Below are positions 43,201 to 53,762 of a stretch of 64,000 nt of DNA, one piece after another. Position 1 is the first letter of the stretch. Every line of letters begins with the position of its first letter. The notes below the pieces were generated by a model. The model ran no database searches. It saw only the letters and a program-made list of their open reading frames with translations, and had not been told where the DNA came from. The DNA comes from Tetrastigma voinierianum (lineage: Eukaryota; Streptophyta; Magnoliopsida; Vitales; Vitaceae), in assembly GCA_016808115.1 (NCBI GenBank), contig JAEQBH010002430.1, forward strand, positions 399,168-463,167, in the 5' to 3' direction. The translations under genes were made by a program, and so were the position numbers.

Positions 43201-44189
43201 AACAAGAACCCGAGGGTTTCAACGCTCATGACAGATATTCATGAAATATTTTTAGAAATAATGTGTTTGGTTGAGTAATTCAAACTGAATTGCTTCGTAG
43301 TTGTAAATTAGCCTATGTGGTTTTAAATTCTTGGTGAAATTGATGGCGGCTGTGCATAACATGTTTTATGTGCTTTAATTATGTTATTATATATACATGT
43401 TTTATGCATTGGCATGTGTCAGATAAATATCTGTATTTGAATGACATAACGATTGCATGACCGTAACCTAGAAATTGGGATGTAAATGACATGAATTTTC
43501 AAAATGAAATGCCAGAAAGGAATTTCGCTGTGATGATTTCCTATAATATGTCGGCAATGGCTAATTACACGTCGGATGAGCCCATGTATTTGTTTTGGAA
43601 GTTTCTCCAAATATATTCATCTCTAGGTAATCTGATACTTACTAAACTCTTAGTGTATTTTGAAACAACAGTTTTGTTTTTAGAAAAAGTGATATTTTTC
43701 ATACATGGTTAGTATGTGAGAGAGTCAAGATAATTCTGACATGGTTGTCATTGACATTCAAGTAGGGATTCTACCAATTAAGAATGTGTATTTAAATTGG
43801 ATCATTGCATATGCAATTAGGGTGGGAGTAACCTATTAGGTGATTCTACTACTCGGGCGATAGCCTCACCCCATCGAGGGAATATATTATTTCGTGCAAT
43901 AGGGGCAAGCCGAGAAGACTACCATCCTAGAGAATGATTAAGAAAAAGCCAGATGTGCCATTACCATTTTTAGTATAATACGGTTTAATTTATCATTTAA
44001 TATGTGTTGTATTAAGAGGACAACAACTTGAAACTATTGTATATAATTGATATGTTTGATGAGTGTTGGTTTATCGCCCAAGAGGCCATATTTACTCAAT
44101 TACGGGTCTCGCGATAAGGAGACGTGCAAATATTTCCAGTCGACGTGGTCACCACCCTCTGCCTTTGGCCACACTGTTACTATTCACAA
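40271..44189. mobile_element. LTR-type element inserted into repeat copy 1
   Basis: Two segments resemble each other in direct orientation: about 40300-40560 and 42380-42650 share TTTTCAGA(C)TT, ACAAACCA(T/C)TT(C/A)CC and CACCAATAACATGTAC. They flank about 1.8 kb of more balanced, CpG-rich DNA (41100-42300) whose longest frame is only 83 codons. A TAAAATAAAATAAAAT tract lies near 40933. 43000-43400 resembles 62950-63260, so the family recurs in the window. No reverse transcriptase motif is visible, so this may be a non-autonomous derivative. Confidence 0.45.
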
Positions 44190-44405
44190 AGCTTATGTAA
44201 TTCCAAATGCAAGAAAACAAAATCAGACCTTTGTCGATGTATGTTTGTGCGAAGAGATAGAAATCATTAAGAGAGGATACCAGCCCTTGCCAAGGCGAAT
44301 GACTCTTCAAATTTAGCAAAGGACGTTGGTTGAACAGACTCGTCACAAGCGGATTTTTCAATCGAACAAATTCCAACTCAAACCAAAACAAGATTAAAAC
44401 CAATT
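44190..44405. repeat. 1.2-kb dispersed repeat, copy 1, second part
   Basis: Matches 50915-51125: both contain CCAAATGCAAGAAAACAAAA, a TTAGCAAAGGA/CTAGCAAAGGA word, GGACAAATTCCAACTCAA (ACAAATTCCAACTCAAACC here) and AAAACAAGATTAAAACCAA. Similarity stops at the CACTA-like terminus. Confidence 0.6.
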
Positions 44406-44414
44406 CAATACAAG

Positions 44415-44790
44415 AAAAATCGAAATTGGAGACAGACAATTCAGTCTCTAATCCGTCTGGAAACGGAATTCTAAACGGATTAGAGATGGAATTTTCGATC
44501 TTTAAAACTAGTATTTAATCAGGTCTGCCTCAATTCCGTCTGGCCTGAGATCGAATATTCGCTCTAATTAGAGATCGAATACTTCATTCTTAATCAAAGA
44601 CAGACAGAGACGGATTTGGATTTCTCATCTCAAGACGAATAAATTGCCGATCGTGAGACGACTAGAGATCGAAATTATTCCGCCTCACTAGAGATCTAGA
44701 TTTGATTCTCGTTTCAATTAGAGACGGATTGATTCCATTCGACGTGAGACTAAAAAATTTTGTCTCTAATTTTTCCGTCCCTAATCTAAT
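44415..44790. repeat. left subterminal repeat block of the CACTA-like element
   Basis: Repeated words AGTCTCTAATCCGTCTG, TTAGAGATGGAA, AGAGACGGAT and TTAGAGACGGATTG in both orientations, with more divergence than at the right end. Such blocks bind the element's DNA-binding protein in known CACTA transposons. Confidence 0.7.
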
Positions 44791-45042
44791 TAGACACATA
44801 CTTGAGCTAATTTTCAACGTATGTGTTTTAGCTTTTTATTACTAATTGAACCTATTAGTGTGCATCAAGATTTCAATTATATGTAATCATAAAGTTCAAA
44901 TTTAAGAATTAAATTAATAGATTATTACAATAAGTTGAACCACTAAGTATTTTTCATTAATTATAAAATCAATAGTACACGAGATAACAAAATAGTAATA
45001 TTAATGTCAAATGTACTAAATACAATATACTAACCATATTAA

Positions 45043-45122
45043 TCAAACTACAAATTCCTTAGTGTCCTCAGGAACGTTCTTCCAAGTATACTCGTCCTTG
45101 TGAAGTCGCTCCTTAAAAATCT
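45043..45122 (-). pseudogene. possible plant CACTA transposase-associated domain fragment
   Basis: The minus strand reads IFKERLHKDEYTWKNV followed by PEDTKEF before a stop. This resembles the conserved Trp-Lys-x-Val...Thr/Val-Lys-x-Phe segment of the Ptta/En/Spm transposase family (Transposase_24). Only about 25 residues remain in frame; upstream sequence (about 45200-45123) has no continuous frame. The position inside a CACTA-like element supports the call. Confidence 0.4.
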
Positions 45123-45599
45123 TGGTGGCTTTCTATGAGCCTTCTTCATGGGGCAACATGTGATGAAAATTACTTTCTTGTTAATTACATTATAAGCATA
45201 TAAATTATCATCATTAAAACTTTATTTTATTTTAATAAAAAGTAATGAAACGCACAAACTCAAAACTAAAGTTGTTTATCTATTATTAATCAAAAGTACA
45301 TAATATTAAAGAAATTATAAGAAATGCTGACCATAAGTATGATTAATTAGCACTTATGGAACCCAAGATTATCCGTGGGTAAAGCAAATTGAATACACGT
45401 ACAATACTTCTACAACAAGAGAATATGATTTGAGGCCTAATAAGTCCTGGCCTGACGCTTAAAAAGCAAGAAAGAGAGAGCGCTTCTAAGAATCACGACA
45501 TCAAGATCTACAAATACAGAAATATAGATGATTTCAAGCATACATCTATAATCGTTTCATGTTCTTTCGAGAAAAAATCAAAGAAAGTATAAAAACACG

Positions 45600-46050
45600 G
45601 CATACCCACGTCTCCTTCAAGCATGTTGAGGAATACAAAGGAGAACTGTTCAGATTGCTTGACTTTGACAACTCTGAAGTGCCAACCCATAAACACTATA
45701 TCATCAAGTAAAAAGACTTATACAATAATTGCATAGATCAAAAGCTTCGACATCAGAGGCCAATTAATTGTTACCATCGGGAAAAAGAAAAGAAATACAT
45801 TTGCATACCCTCACACTTCCTTTAACCGGATCATCATCCTACAAAAAACAAAAATCATACCAATCATAGCTCAATCAACCAATCAAGTAATTAAATATGA
45901 ACCCTCCAGTAACACAAAGCCTCGAGGTTCAACTCTGGATGTGGAGCATGAAACTGGTGAAGAAAAAATCATTTGGGTTTTTCTTTGTAAGCAAGACATT
46001 ATTCTATTTGATGCCCGAATCGTAAGGAAAAGGGACCACTTCGAAAGAAA
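45600..46050. other. exon-like blocks inside the CACTA-like element
   Basis: On the minus strand two short blocks have good splice borders: 45838-45809 (TGTAG before, GTATGC after; encodes DDDPVKGSVR) and 45695-45606 (GATATAG before, GTATGCC after; encodes FMGWHFRVVKVKQSEQFSFV and NMLEGDV). On the plus strand 45895-46050 has a balanced frame with KPRGSTLDVEHETGEEKIIW. One or the other may be host gene sequence picked up by the transposon. Not identified. Confidence 0.25.
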
Positions 46051-48386
46051 TTAATGAGAAAATAATAAAAGGAAAAGTTTTTATTTTTTGTGTCTTAAAA
46101 AAAAGGAAAAATTTCCATGTTCATATTATTCTTTATACGTTATATCACAACAAGATAATATTTCGACAAAACCTGGCCTTTGTGCCCACATTCTTTGTCT
46201 GGTAGAACCCCTCTCGATTTATCCAGGTGTATCAGCATTCAAAAAAGGAAGAAAGACAAGCAGAAGAGACAAAGTGAGGAAATTAAGGAAAAACATAGAT
46301 GAAGAATTGAACATTAGAAAAAAAACAAGGTAGTGTAATTTGAAACCAAATTCATTAGAAGCTCTAACAGATCCACGCTTATTGAAATATTTCTAAACAT
46401 TTACTATGACACCTAAGAATCCTTAGACATAGTAATTGGAAACATAGATATTTCCTCAGAATTATTGAAAGGTCGGAATGAGAAAAACAAGAAAAATCTT
46501 GAAACTAAAAAGTTTGTTCCCTTTCTTTCTCTTTTTATTTATTTATTTTTTTTTTGGTTTGTTGAAAAGACATTATGAAAATCTCTCAGTAGGGAGCAGG
46601 AGAGGGATAGATTTGTCCTACCTGGGTAATACATATCCAGTTGAAGCTGAAGTGAAGAAGAGTTTTGTGCTTATTAATTAGCAAATTATACAATACCACT
46701 TGTGAAATTTTATCCATAATTCTTTCCTAGGCAACTGTAACCATTAGTTATGGCCAGGCAACCATTGGTTTCCTCACCCACCACATGTTCAATTAAAGCA
46801 TCACTCCTTAACCTGTAAAGTCCCCGGCTGGGGGAAAAAAAGAAATTGTGGCAAATGAGTTGATACGATGGCTATTAAGATGGAATCCACCCTCTTAGGT
46901 ATGATGAGCCATCTCCAGTTGTTTGATTAATATTTATTATTCTTTTACAAGTTACTTATGGTTGTTGTTAAGCAAGCAAACTTCTTCACATCCTTGAAGT
47001 AAGGAATGTAGCCAAAACAAACAAACAAAGAATTTACTTATTGTGAACCAAGAGTCTGAGGATATTATAAAGGATCTTTAATACTTGCAGAAATCTTAAG
47101 ATTATAGCTATTGATTTTATGCTATATGATAGGATAACAAGTAGAATATTATATAATATTTTCACAATGTTAAAAGACAAAGCAACATATATATGTCAAG
47201 TATTATTGACCACATACCAATCAAGGGATCCATTCGAATTTTCCCCGAAAACTCTCTTCTTTGAATTGCTAGTGGAACCTTGCCAATGTGGTCCTGAGTA
47301 AGTCAAGACTTAGGCAAGGAAGAAGCCTACTTTTATAAGTCAATCAGTTCATATACTAGAATGTATCCATAAATCACCCCCACAAGGTAATGGCTTGGAA
47401 GCAACAAAAATTAATCTATATAATGACAAACATGGAAGCATAAAATTTTTATTTGCAGCAGCATAAACAAGCTCACTCAGGGTAATCTTGCATCCAACCT
47501 ATAACAGATATTATGCCATGAAAGCAAAAATATATTACAACCATGACCCCATATGAGCACATATATAAAGAGATGTGCTAGAGGTAGAAGTTACTCAGAG
47601 TCAAGTTTCATAACTGTGATACAATAAAACATTCTTAGTGTCGGAATTTCATCAATCAAATAGTGAATCACAACTGCTCAGAGCTCATTATTGCGACGAT
47701 ATTCACATCAGTCCAAGCTGAGCATGATTCAGAAAATAACAATCAAAACTCAAAATCCCTCAGTTCTAAATCCATCTGCAAGCCAAATCTGAGCCAACTT
47801 TGATTTTACATTTAAATAAAATTTAAACAGAAAATACTAGAAGCCCCAAAAAATTTGAAATCATAGAACAAAAGCCTAAGCATAAATCAATATTATTGGA
47901 AAATTTATGATAAGAAGCCCCAAAACAAACAGAAAACAAAAAGGAAGATCGATGCAAATTTGAAATTCCAAGTAGTTTGGAAAATTCTATAGGCAAGAAG
48001 AATGGGTATCAATCAAAATTCTAGCCACCACAAAGATATAATTTGATCAACAGATCCTTATATCATTTCAAAAAAGTAACAGATTAATTTGGTACCTTAA
48101 AATTAAGCCACCCACTAAAGAGGTGAAATTGGCAAAGAAGCGCACATGATGGATTTATTGAAAATGAAATCACTTAATCTAGAAATGAAATCAATAGGCT
48201 TCGAGAATCCCATAAGAAGCATGGAACAGTGGTATTGACAGCTTCCATGTTTTCAATATCTGATATATAAATAAGTTCTCAAAATTATACTTGTCTTCAA
48301 AGAAAGATTGGCAAAGACAGAGCAAAGGCTCCATGGAAACTCATCATAAATGAGTAATTTTACAATATGGAGCTCTCTTGTCAAAG
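46051..48386. other. interior of the CACTA-like element, no gene recognised
   Basis: AT-rich with several 60-80-codon frames; none has a domain I know. The sequence is more even in texture than the intergenic DNA to the left of 37 kb, and could include introns of captured host DNA. Confidence 0.4.
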
Positions 48387-48596
48387 CTAGAACCCTAGAA
48401 TTGAAGGAGGATTAAGGATTATAGAGAGAGTGAACAAAGTGATTGCACTAATACGGAGTATCACGTAGAGGACGTAATCGGAAGCCATTTCATAAGGAAG
48501 GAGTTTGAGATCAAAAGGGGAAGCGCTAAGACGCTTGTTCTTAGCTGTTGTGCACAAAAAAAATATACTAAAATGGCAAGCTCTTAATCGTAGCAT
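48387..48596 (-). other. possible first exon or captured 5' end
   Basis: A 69-codon minus-strand frame contains KRLSASPFDLKLLPYEMASD followed by a hydrophobic stretch (YVLYVILRISAITLFTLSIIL) that would form one membrane segment, then a stop. The balanced codon choice stands out within the element. It could be the start of a captured membrane-protein gene; family not recognised. Confidence 0.25.
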
Positions 48597-49136
48597 TGTG
48601 ACGATTCAAACCTAAAATAAAATTCTCTGAATTTTTTCGTGATTTTTAATGAAAGAACTAAATTTAAACGGTAAATTACTCGAAGAGGGTAATCACAAGG
48701 TCGTCTTCATGCACTAATAATTTTCAAGCCTCTGTGTTATTGTAAGACCCAACCTGGTTGTATGAACTATGCAGATTCCACCCCGAACAACCGACCTCGA
48801 CTTGTCCCTAACTCAACTCCCGTTGAACACACCGCACCACCCTCCCTCGATCTCCTCCGGTGCGAACAAATGCCTTTTCCTCCTCTTTCTTACAAGAAAA
48901 TGATATTTACTAATTCACACTGGCCTTCATTCGCACTGAAGTTCGCTAATGTGCAAAATGAAATCCGCCGTAGAATGTTGACGAAGACGATGAAAGCCAG
49001 TAAAGTGAATAGATATGGAGAAAAACGAGCCTTCCTAAGAACAAAGGAAGAGGTCAGAGATGAGAAGTGGTTTTCATCTCTCATTAAAAGATGTGATTCT
49101 TTGTTAGGCAAATTTTACATTTGTTAAAAATTAAAG

Positions 49137-49383
49137 AAATTTTAAATCAGAGACGGAACTTTCCGTCTCCGATTAGAGATGAGAATTTTATCTGCCTCTC
49201 GATTTGGGATCTTTAATAAAACTGCCTTCGATTAGAGACGGAATGATTTTCGTCTCAGATTCTATCTCTAAATAGAGATGAAAATTCCGTTTTTAATTAT
49301 TTTATATGCAATTCGTCTCTAATACGTCTCTATTTAGAGACGGATAAATGTCCGTCTCTAATTCCGATTTTTCTTTTATGTGC
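49137..49383. repeat. inner copy of the CACTA right end
   Basis: Contains CAGAGACGGAACTTTCCGTC, TTAGAGACGGAATGATTTTC, ACGTCTCTATTTAGAGACGG and ends CCGATTTTTCTTTTATGTG, which resembles the outer terminus (GATTTTTCTTGTAGTG consensus). It parallels 49660-49896. Confidence 0.6.
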
Positions 49384-49659
49384 AAGAGTTTTTTTTCTTG
49401 GATATGATGTGGGGAAAATTTTGGACCCTTTTATAATTTATTGTTATTAGGTATGTTTTTGGATTGTTTTGAACTATATATGTTAGATTCTAGACTTTCT
49501 ATTTAAAAACAAATTATTTAGTTCTTTTATCTATTTATGTTTACAAACATTACTTATAAAGTAGGAAAAATACATAAATATTATAGATCGAAGATGGACA
49601 AATAGGCTATTTTTCTAAATACACAAAACAAAATATTGTGGATTTTTCAAGAAGTTACA

Positions 49660-49896
49660 ACGAGACTAAATTCGCCTCACTTGTCTCCGATTTGAGATCT
49701 AATCTAGTTCAAGCCTTAATAAGAGACGGATTTTATTCCGTCTCTAAATAGAGACGCAACGATTTCCGTCCCTAATCTAAGACGGAAATTCCATCTCTAA
49801 TTAATTTGTATGTAATTCGTCTCTAATCCGTCTCTATTTAGAGACGGATAAGTATCCGCTCTAATTTCCGTCTCTAATTTCATTTTTCTCGTAGTA
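49660..49896. repeat. outer right subterminal block of the CACTA-like element
   Basis: Contains AAGAGACGGATTTTATTCCG, CCGTCTCTATTTAGAGACGG and the terminal TTTTTCTCGTAGTA. The block matches the inner copy 49137-49383 in word order. Confidence 0.7.
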
Positions 49897-49899
49897 AAA

Positions 49900-51125
49900 C
49901 AATCCAGTAGCGTTCCATTGAAAAGGTGAGGGTATTCCATGTTTTAATGGAGGTATTTTCCACCATTAATGGTTTCTTTTTAAACATTGGTTTTAATCTC
50001 TTCGGGTTACCTTGAATGATCCGTATTTGAGAAGGTTTTAGGGTTCATTGAATGCTTAAAGCTAGATCCATTGACATTCGTTAGTTATCATCTATGGGTT
50101 ATTGAAGTATCTGCTGATGCTTTATTTCCTTCAAATCCTAGGTTTGATCCCTTCGATTAACCTTGAATGGTTAGTATTTGGTAAGCTCTCAGGGCTCATT
50201 GGATACTTATCGCTAGATCCAGTGATGTTTGTCAATTATCATTTATGGACCATTAGAAGGTGAGTCTAGGAAATGTTTCTTCACCAACCAGACCATTAAT
50301 GGGAAGCAAATACCATTTTTCAGATATTTATTTAGTTGGGTCAATTATTATAGCTAAACTACATCCGATTTGGGATATAACTATATGTTACCCTCCCCAA
50401 TAATGCATGAGTGCTTCTTAAACCCTCCGCTAAGGAACCTAAACCTAGTGACTTGACACCTGGGGTTGATTTGTTTTCATGTTTTAGTAAATTTTTATTA
50501 GTTTTAATCATGAATCCCCTTTATCATTTACAACCCAACATCCAAAATGAAATCACCAAGATAAGCTTTATTGTCGGGCCATTTCCACAAAGAAAACTTC
50601 ATCTCTGTGACAATCCAGAACCACTATGCTATAGTAGCGGCGCTTCAATATTAGTATTAGAGGTATTAGGTTATAAATTTGGTTGATCATCACCCTACTC
50701 GAGGCATGGTAACCAACAGTCGAATAGCACTAAATGACAGTCGGGTCGAAGACTAAATTATGAAAATCGAATAGTACGAAACAAAGCTTGCCTGATTAGT
50801 ACCAAATGCACGTCGAAGATCGATCCCTATTTATTCAATATCCATCTCAAGCGCATACAATTATACGCTGCTGGAAGAAAAGATTTTATATTGGTCTATT
50901 ATCATTCATGTATATAATCCAAATGCAAGAAAACAAAAATCTGACCTTGGTCAGGCGAGCTAAACTCGCTTGTATGATAGAAATCGAAGAGGATTATTCT
51001 ACCCTTTTTGCTGGCGCTTACGACTCTTCGCCTAGCAAAGGATCGCTTGCTTGAATAGGGATCCGCCGCCAGCTTTGGATTTTTCACCGGACAAATTCCA
51101 ACTCAATCCAAAACAAGATTAAAAC
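49900..51125. repeat. 1.2-kb dispersed repeat, copy 2 (probable gypsy LTR)
   Basis: Diverged direct copy of 39362-40270 plus 44190-44405. Starts within a few bases of the CACTA right terminus. On the minus strand it lies downstream of the gypsy integrase tail at 52.2-51.6 kb, the place where a 3' LTR is expected. Clean TG...CA ends could not be fixed. Confidence 0.55.
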
Positions 51126-51635
51126 CAACCTCTAACTCAACTCAAACCATAAACAAACACAAATATGAGAGTGATTTTTCTTAACCTTGATGTCTTGAAA
51201 GCTTCAACCTAGCTTCCTTTTTCTTCATTTTTTTCTCTTCCTTTCCTCCTTTTTACTTGAACAAGGAGAGCCCTAACTAAATGGAGAGAAAGCAAACCAA
51301 AATTGGTTCTTCTCCCAAACCGGATGCCTTAACTCTCTTAGCCAAAAATAAGACTTTATTTCTGTACACAAATTTGTTCTATGATTTTACCAAACTTTTC
51401 CTTTGCTATTTAACCCTTCCCCTTTATTCTTCTATTTGAAAATCTAATCCTACCATAACATATAACCTTTTAACTTAATGTCCCTTAAGTCCATGACTTG
51501 ACAATTTACTCATTATCCTCTTTACTTTTAATAATCCAAGATATCCCCCTGCTCACACTGAATTATTAAATTTATCAAAACACAATTGACTTCTATTATA
51601 CCCCAAATATGTCATAAAACTACTGCATAATTCGG
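51126..51635. other. sequence between the repeat and the integrase tail
   Basis: CT-rich at 51200-51260, otherwise AT-rich. If the gypsy reading is right, it is 3' untranslated or LTR sequence of that element. No frame of note. Confidence 0.4.
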
Positions 51636-52175
51636 TTGCTGGCACCTCTCTCCTTTAAAGAATTCAAGTATCAAAATTCATACCGAATTAAAGAGTTATG
51701 TAATCGTGGCCCTTGTCAATTCCGCTCCCAAGTTGCTTTCTCCATAATCGCGGTGTTGCTGATACTTTATCAGAGGACTTGTTCGTTTGCAATTGTTTCA
51801 CTTCATGTTAAAATGGCTTTTGGTTCTATCATAAAGCCAAGATTATTAGAGACTCAGAGACCTTGCATCGGGAACATACGCGATTCATCTGAACCAGATT
51901 CCTCAAGATTGAGATTGAAGGAACACACATTACGTAATTTTGGCCAACCCTGAAGGGAGTGGCAAAACGATAAAGAACTCCATTCCACTCTTTTCTAAAA
52001 TCTCATAAGGTCTCGATAAACTCCTCGACTAATCTCCCTATTTCCAAATTAGTATCTCTCCCTCCACAAAACATACTTTCAAGAAAACCTGCGATCTGAA
52101 ATCCTTTGTACTCTATGTCCTTTTTTTTCATATATGCATACGACTTTTGTCTATCACTAACAGCTTTTAACCTTT
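51636..52175 (-). pseudogene. Ty3/gypsy polyprotein remnant, integrase C-terminus
   Basis: Reading the minus strand from about 52175: SDRQKSYAYMKKKDIEYK, then FLK in the next frame, then LSRPYEILEKSG, then LPLPSGLAKI, in an order and spacing typical of the gypsy integrase tail (DRQKSYAD...VFLKVSP...LSPRYIGPYEIL...ALPPSLAKIHNVFHVS). Further along, HRDYGESN resembles the HxxEEATWE end of the chromo-like region. The reading frame shifts repeatedly. Known role of the parent: integration of the retroelement; here only a fragment remains. Confidence 0.65.
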
Positions 52176-52826
52176 ATTGAATAACTCGAACATTTTCTTT
52201 TGCCTCTTTAATTATGTCAGGACCAATTACTTTATACTTGTTCAAATCTGCCCAGCATACTGAGGTTCTACATTTCCTACATATGTCTCCATAATGACAA
52301 TAGATTGCCCAACTCCATGTTAGATTAGTGATTGATCAAACTGGGGAGATGGAGCCGTGAATTTGTAGAAGAGTTTAAGGGCAGACCATAAAAGAATTGG
52401 GAAATGAGAATGGTAGATCTCTCCATAAATTTTAACATAGTGGTATTTAGATTTAGTTACAGATTAACACTTTAAACTCAAATAAATGAATAAAGTCTAC
52501 GGCCTTTGTTCGTGCATGCTCTATCTATAGTAATGTTCTTAACAATTGAGCATTCACAATACCATCACGAGTTGGACAGCACTATGTATATTCCATTCAT
52601 TAACAAATTATTGATGTCAAAAAAAACAGATTGTTAATTTTTAAGAATAATTTAAAACTAAAAATAAATAAATACGATTTGGATACACTTCATAATTTGT
52701 TATTCTTAAATAGAAAATAGAGTGTCTTCTAAGATATGACAAACCTTGTCTTACATTTAAAAAGTAATTGTTTTAAAAATTAATTACAAAAAAAATATAT
52801 CAAATGATTCTTAGAAATATAATGTG
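52176..52826. other. intergenic, partly retroelement-derived
   Basis: 52176-52450 probably continues the gypsy remnant (integrase side), but I find no catalytic motif. After 52460 the sequence is AT-rich and featureless. Confidence 0.4.
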
Positions 52827-52970
52827 AGAGGTAGCTTAGTTGGTTTAACCTTGGGTTTATCCTTTAATGATCATTAGTTTTAGTCTTCTTATAGCCATTA
52901 AAGGATTTAAATTGGTCAAGGTGCCTATTAGCCCCTTAACACCTGTGGTTATTAAAAATAATCTTAGAAG
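52827..52970 (+). mobile_element. tRNA-derived SINE candidate
   Basis: TAGCTTAGTTGG at 52832-52843 fits the tRNA A-box (TRGYnnAnnnGG), and GATCATTAGTTTTAGTC about 35 bases on could be a worn B-box. The sequence ends in TAGCCCCTTAACACCTGTGG and an A-rich run. The layout suits a plant SINE. It cannot be a functional tRNA: no acceptor stem pairs. Confidence 0.4.
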
Positions 52971-53063
52971 ATATCTTAACCAGAATTTTGTATGGTTTCT
53001 TAATTTTAAAATGTGTTACCTAAATTATATTAGTTTTTTTTAATTTGTTCTTTTTTTTGCCAT

Positions 53064-53071
53064 AAAAAAAA

Positions 53072-53120
<49 letters not shown>
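53064..53120. repeat. A12-T45 homopolymer junction
   Basis: About 12 A followed by about 45 T, then AAAAATTAAATTAAA. It could fold as a hairpin. Length is unlikely to be accurate in any assembly. Confidence 0.9.
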
Positions 53121-53125
<5 letters not shown>

Positions 53126-53259
53126 TTAAATTAAAGGGAAATCCCTTCCATCCCAACAAGGCTACCCTTGTCTCACACATGTATAGATATATACATACAT
53201 ATTATTGCCATACCATCGGGCTTCAAGAACGCCCATCCTTGCCAAGTGATGCACCACCC

Positions 53260-53453
53260 ATCCTTTTTATAAGATAGAGAGGACGTGTCCATATCCGGTT
53301 GGCGGGAACCTATATTTTGGATAAGCAAATGGATTGGTAGGTACATGACATGACCTAGAAGAACAACCCTACTTCATTACCAATTTCACTTTCAACTAAT
53401 AATTTTTAGGATTTTGGTTTTGAGATTGAAGACAGAAACAGACCTTACCGGAG
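53260..53453 (+). promoter_or_regulatory. promoter and leader of the photosystem II 5-kDa gene
   Basis: TTTTTATAAGA at 53264-53274 or TATATTTTGG at 53311-53320 could serve as the TATA box. GATAAG at 53320-53325 is the I-box core found in many light-regulated plant promoters. ATG is at 53454 in GGAGATGGC, a good plant start context. The assignment of the elements is inference. Confidence 0.35.
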
Positions 53454-53762
53454 ATGGCTTCCACCACCATGACAGCAGCCTCACTCCTGGGCGGCGCAAC
53501 CGCCACTCTCGGCAAACATCCCTCGGCCACGACCGCTGCACGTCAGGGGCTCATCGTTGCCAAGGCCTCAAGAGAAGACAGTAGTCAGAATTTGGAGAAC
53601 AGCCAGCGGGAGGGCGGGAGCTGTTTTGTCAAGGCAGCTGCAGCTGCCTGCTTCGGCGAAAGACTGGTACGGCGGATGAGCCGAAGCCGGGGACCCCAGA
53701 AGCCAAGAAGAAGTATGCTGCCATCTGTGTTACCTGCGCTTACTGCCTGCATCTGTCAGTAA
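53454..53762 (+). CDS. PSBTN: photosystem II 5-kDa protein (PsbTn), chloroplast, frame broken by indels
   Basis: A single-exon frame starts MASTTMTAASLLGG and runs through TTAARQGLIVAKASRE, the family's transit peptide (MASxTMTAxxLGG...RRGLVVAKA). In the family, a stretch like RRE(L/V)FAAAAAA follows, targeting the protein to the thylakoid lumen; here GGRELF appears in one frame and AAAAACFG in another. The mature protein's ADEPKPGTPEAKKKYAAICV is intact in a third frame (53661-53720), and the end TACICQ-stop returns to the first frame. The mature peptide of the family is a small lumenal subunit of photosystem II with two Cys residues. Length (102 codons) is normal. The frame changes are single-base and compensate, so the start and stop codons stay usable. 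It lies tail to tail with SIR, 560 bases apart. Confidence 0.82.
   Translation: MASTTMTAASLLGGATATLGKHPSATTAARQGLIVAKASREDSSQNLENSQREGGSCFVKAAAAACFGERLVRRMSRSRGPQKPRRSMLPSVLPALTACICQ

Larger units (their letters stand above)
44406..49896. mobile_element. CACTA (En/Spm)-like transposon, decayed
   Basis: The left end reads CAATACAAGAAAAATCG and the right end, on the opposite strand, TACTACGAGAAAAATG; both fit the CACTACAAGAAAAA consensus of plant CACTA termini with a changed base or two. Both ends carry dense subterminal repeats of GAGACGG, GTCTCTAAT and TCCGTCTC (44420-44790, 49140-49383, 49660-49890), a hallmark of the superfamily. Inside are a possible transposase-associated fragment (45122-45043, minus) and exon-like blocks. 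No full TPase is present. The expected 3-base target duplication is not evident (ATT left, AAA right). Confidence 0.75.

Noticed and set aside
52827..52900. Possible tRNA gene
   Set aside because: An A-box-like word is present, but there is no acceptor stem, no anticodon arm and only a poor B-box; a SINE fits better.
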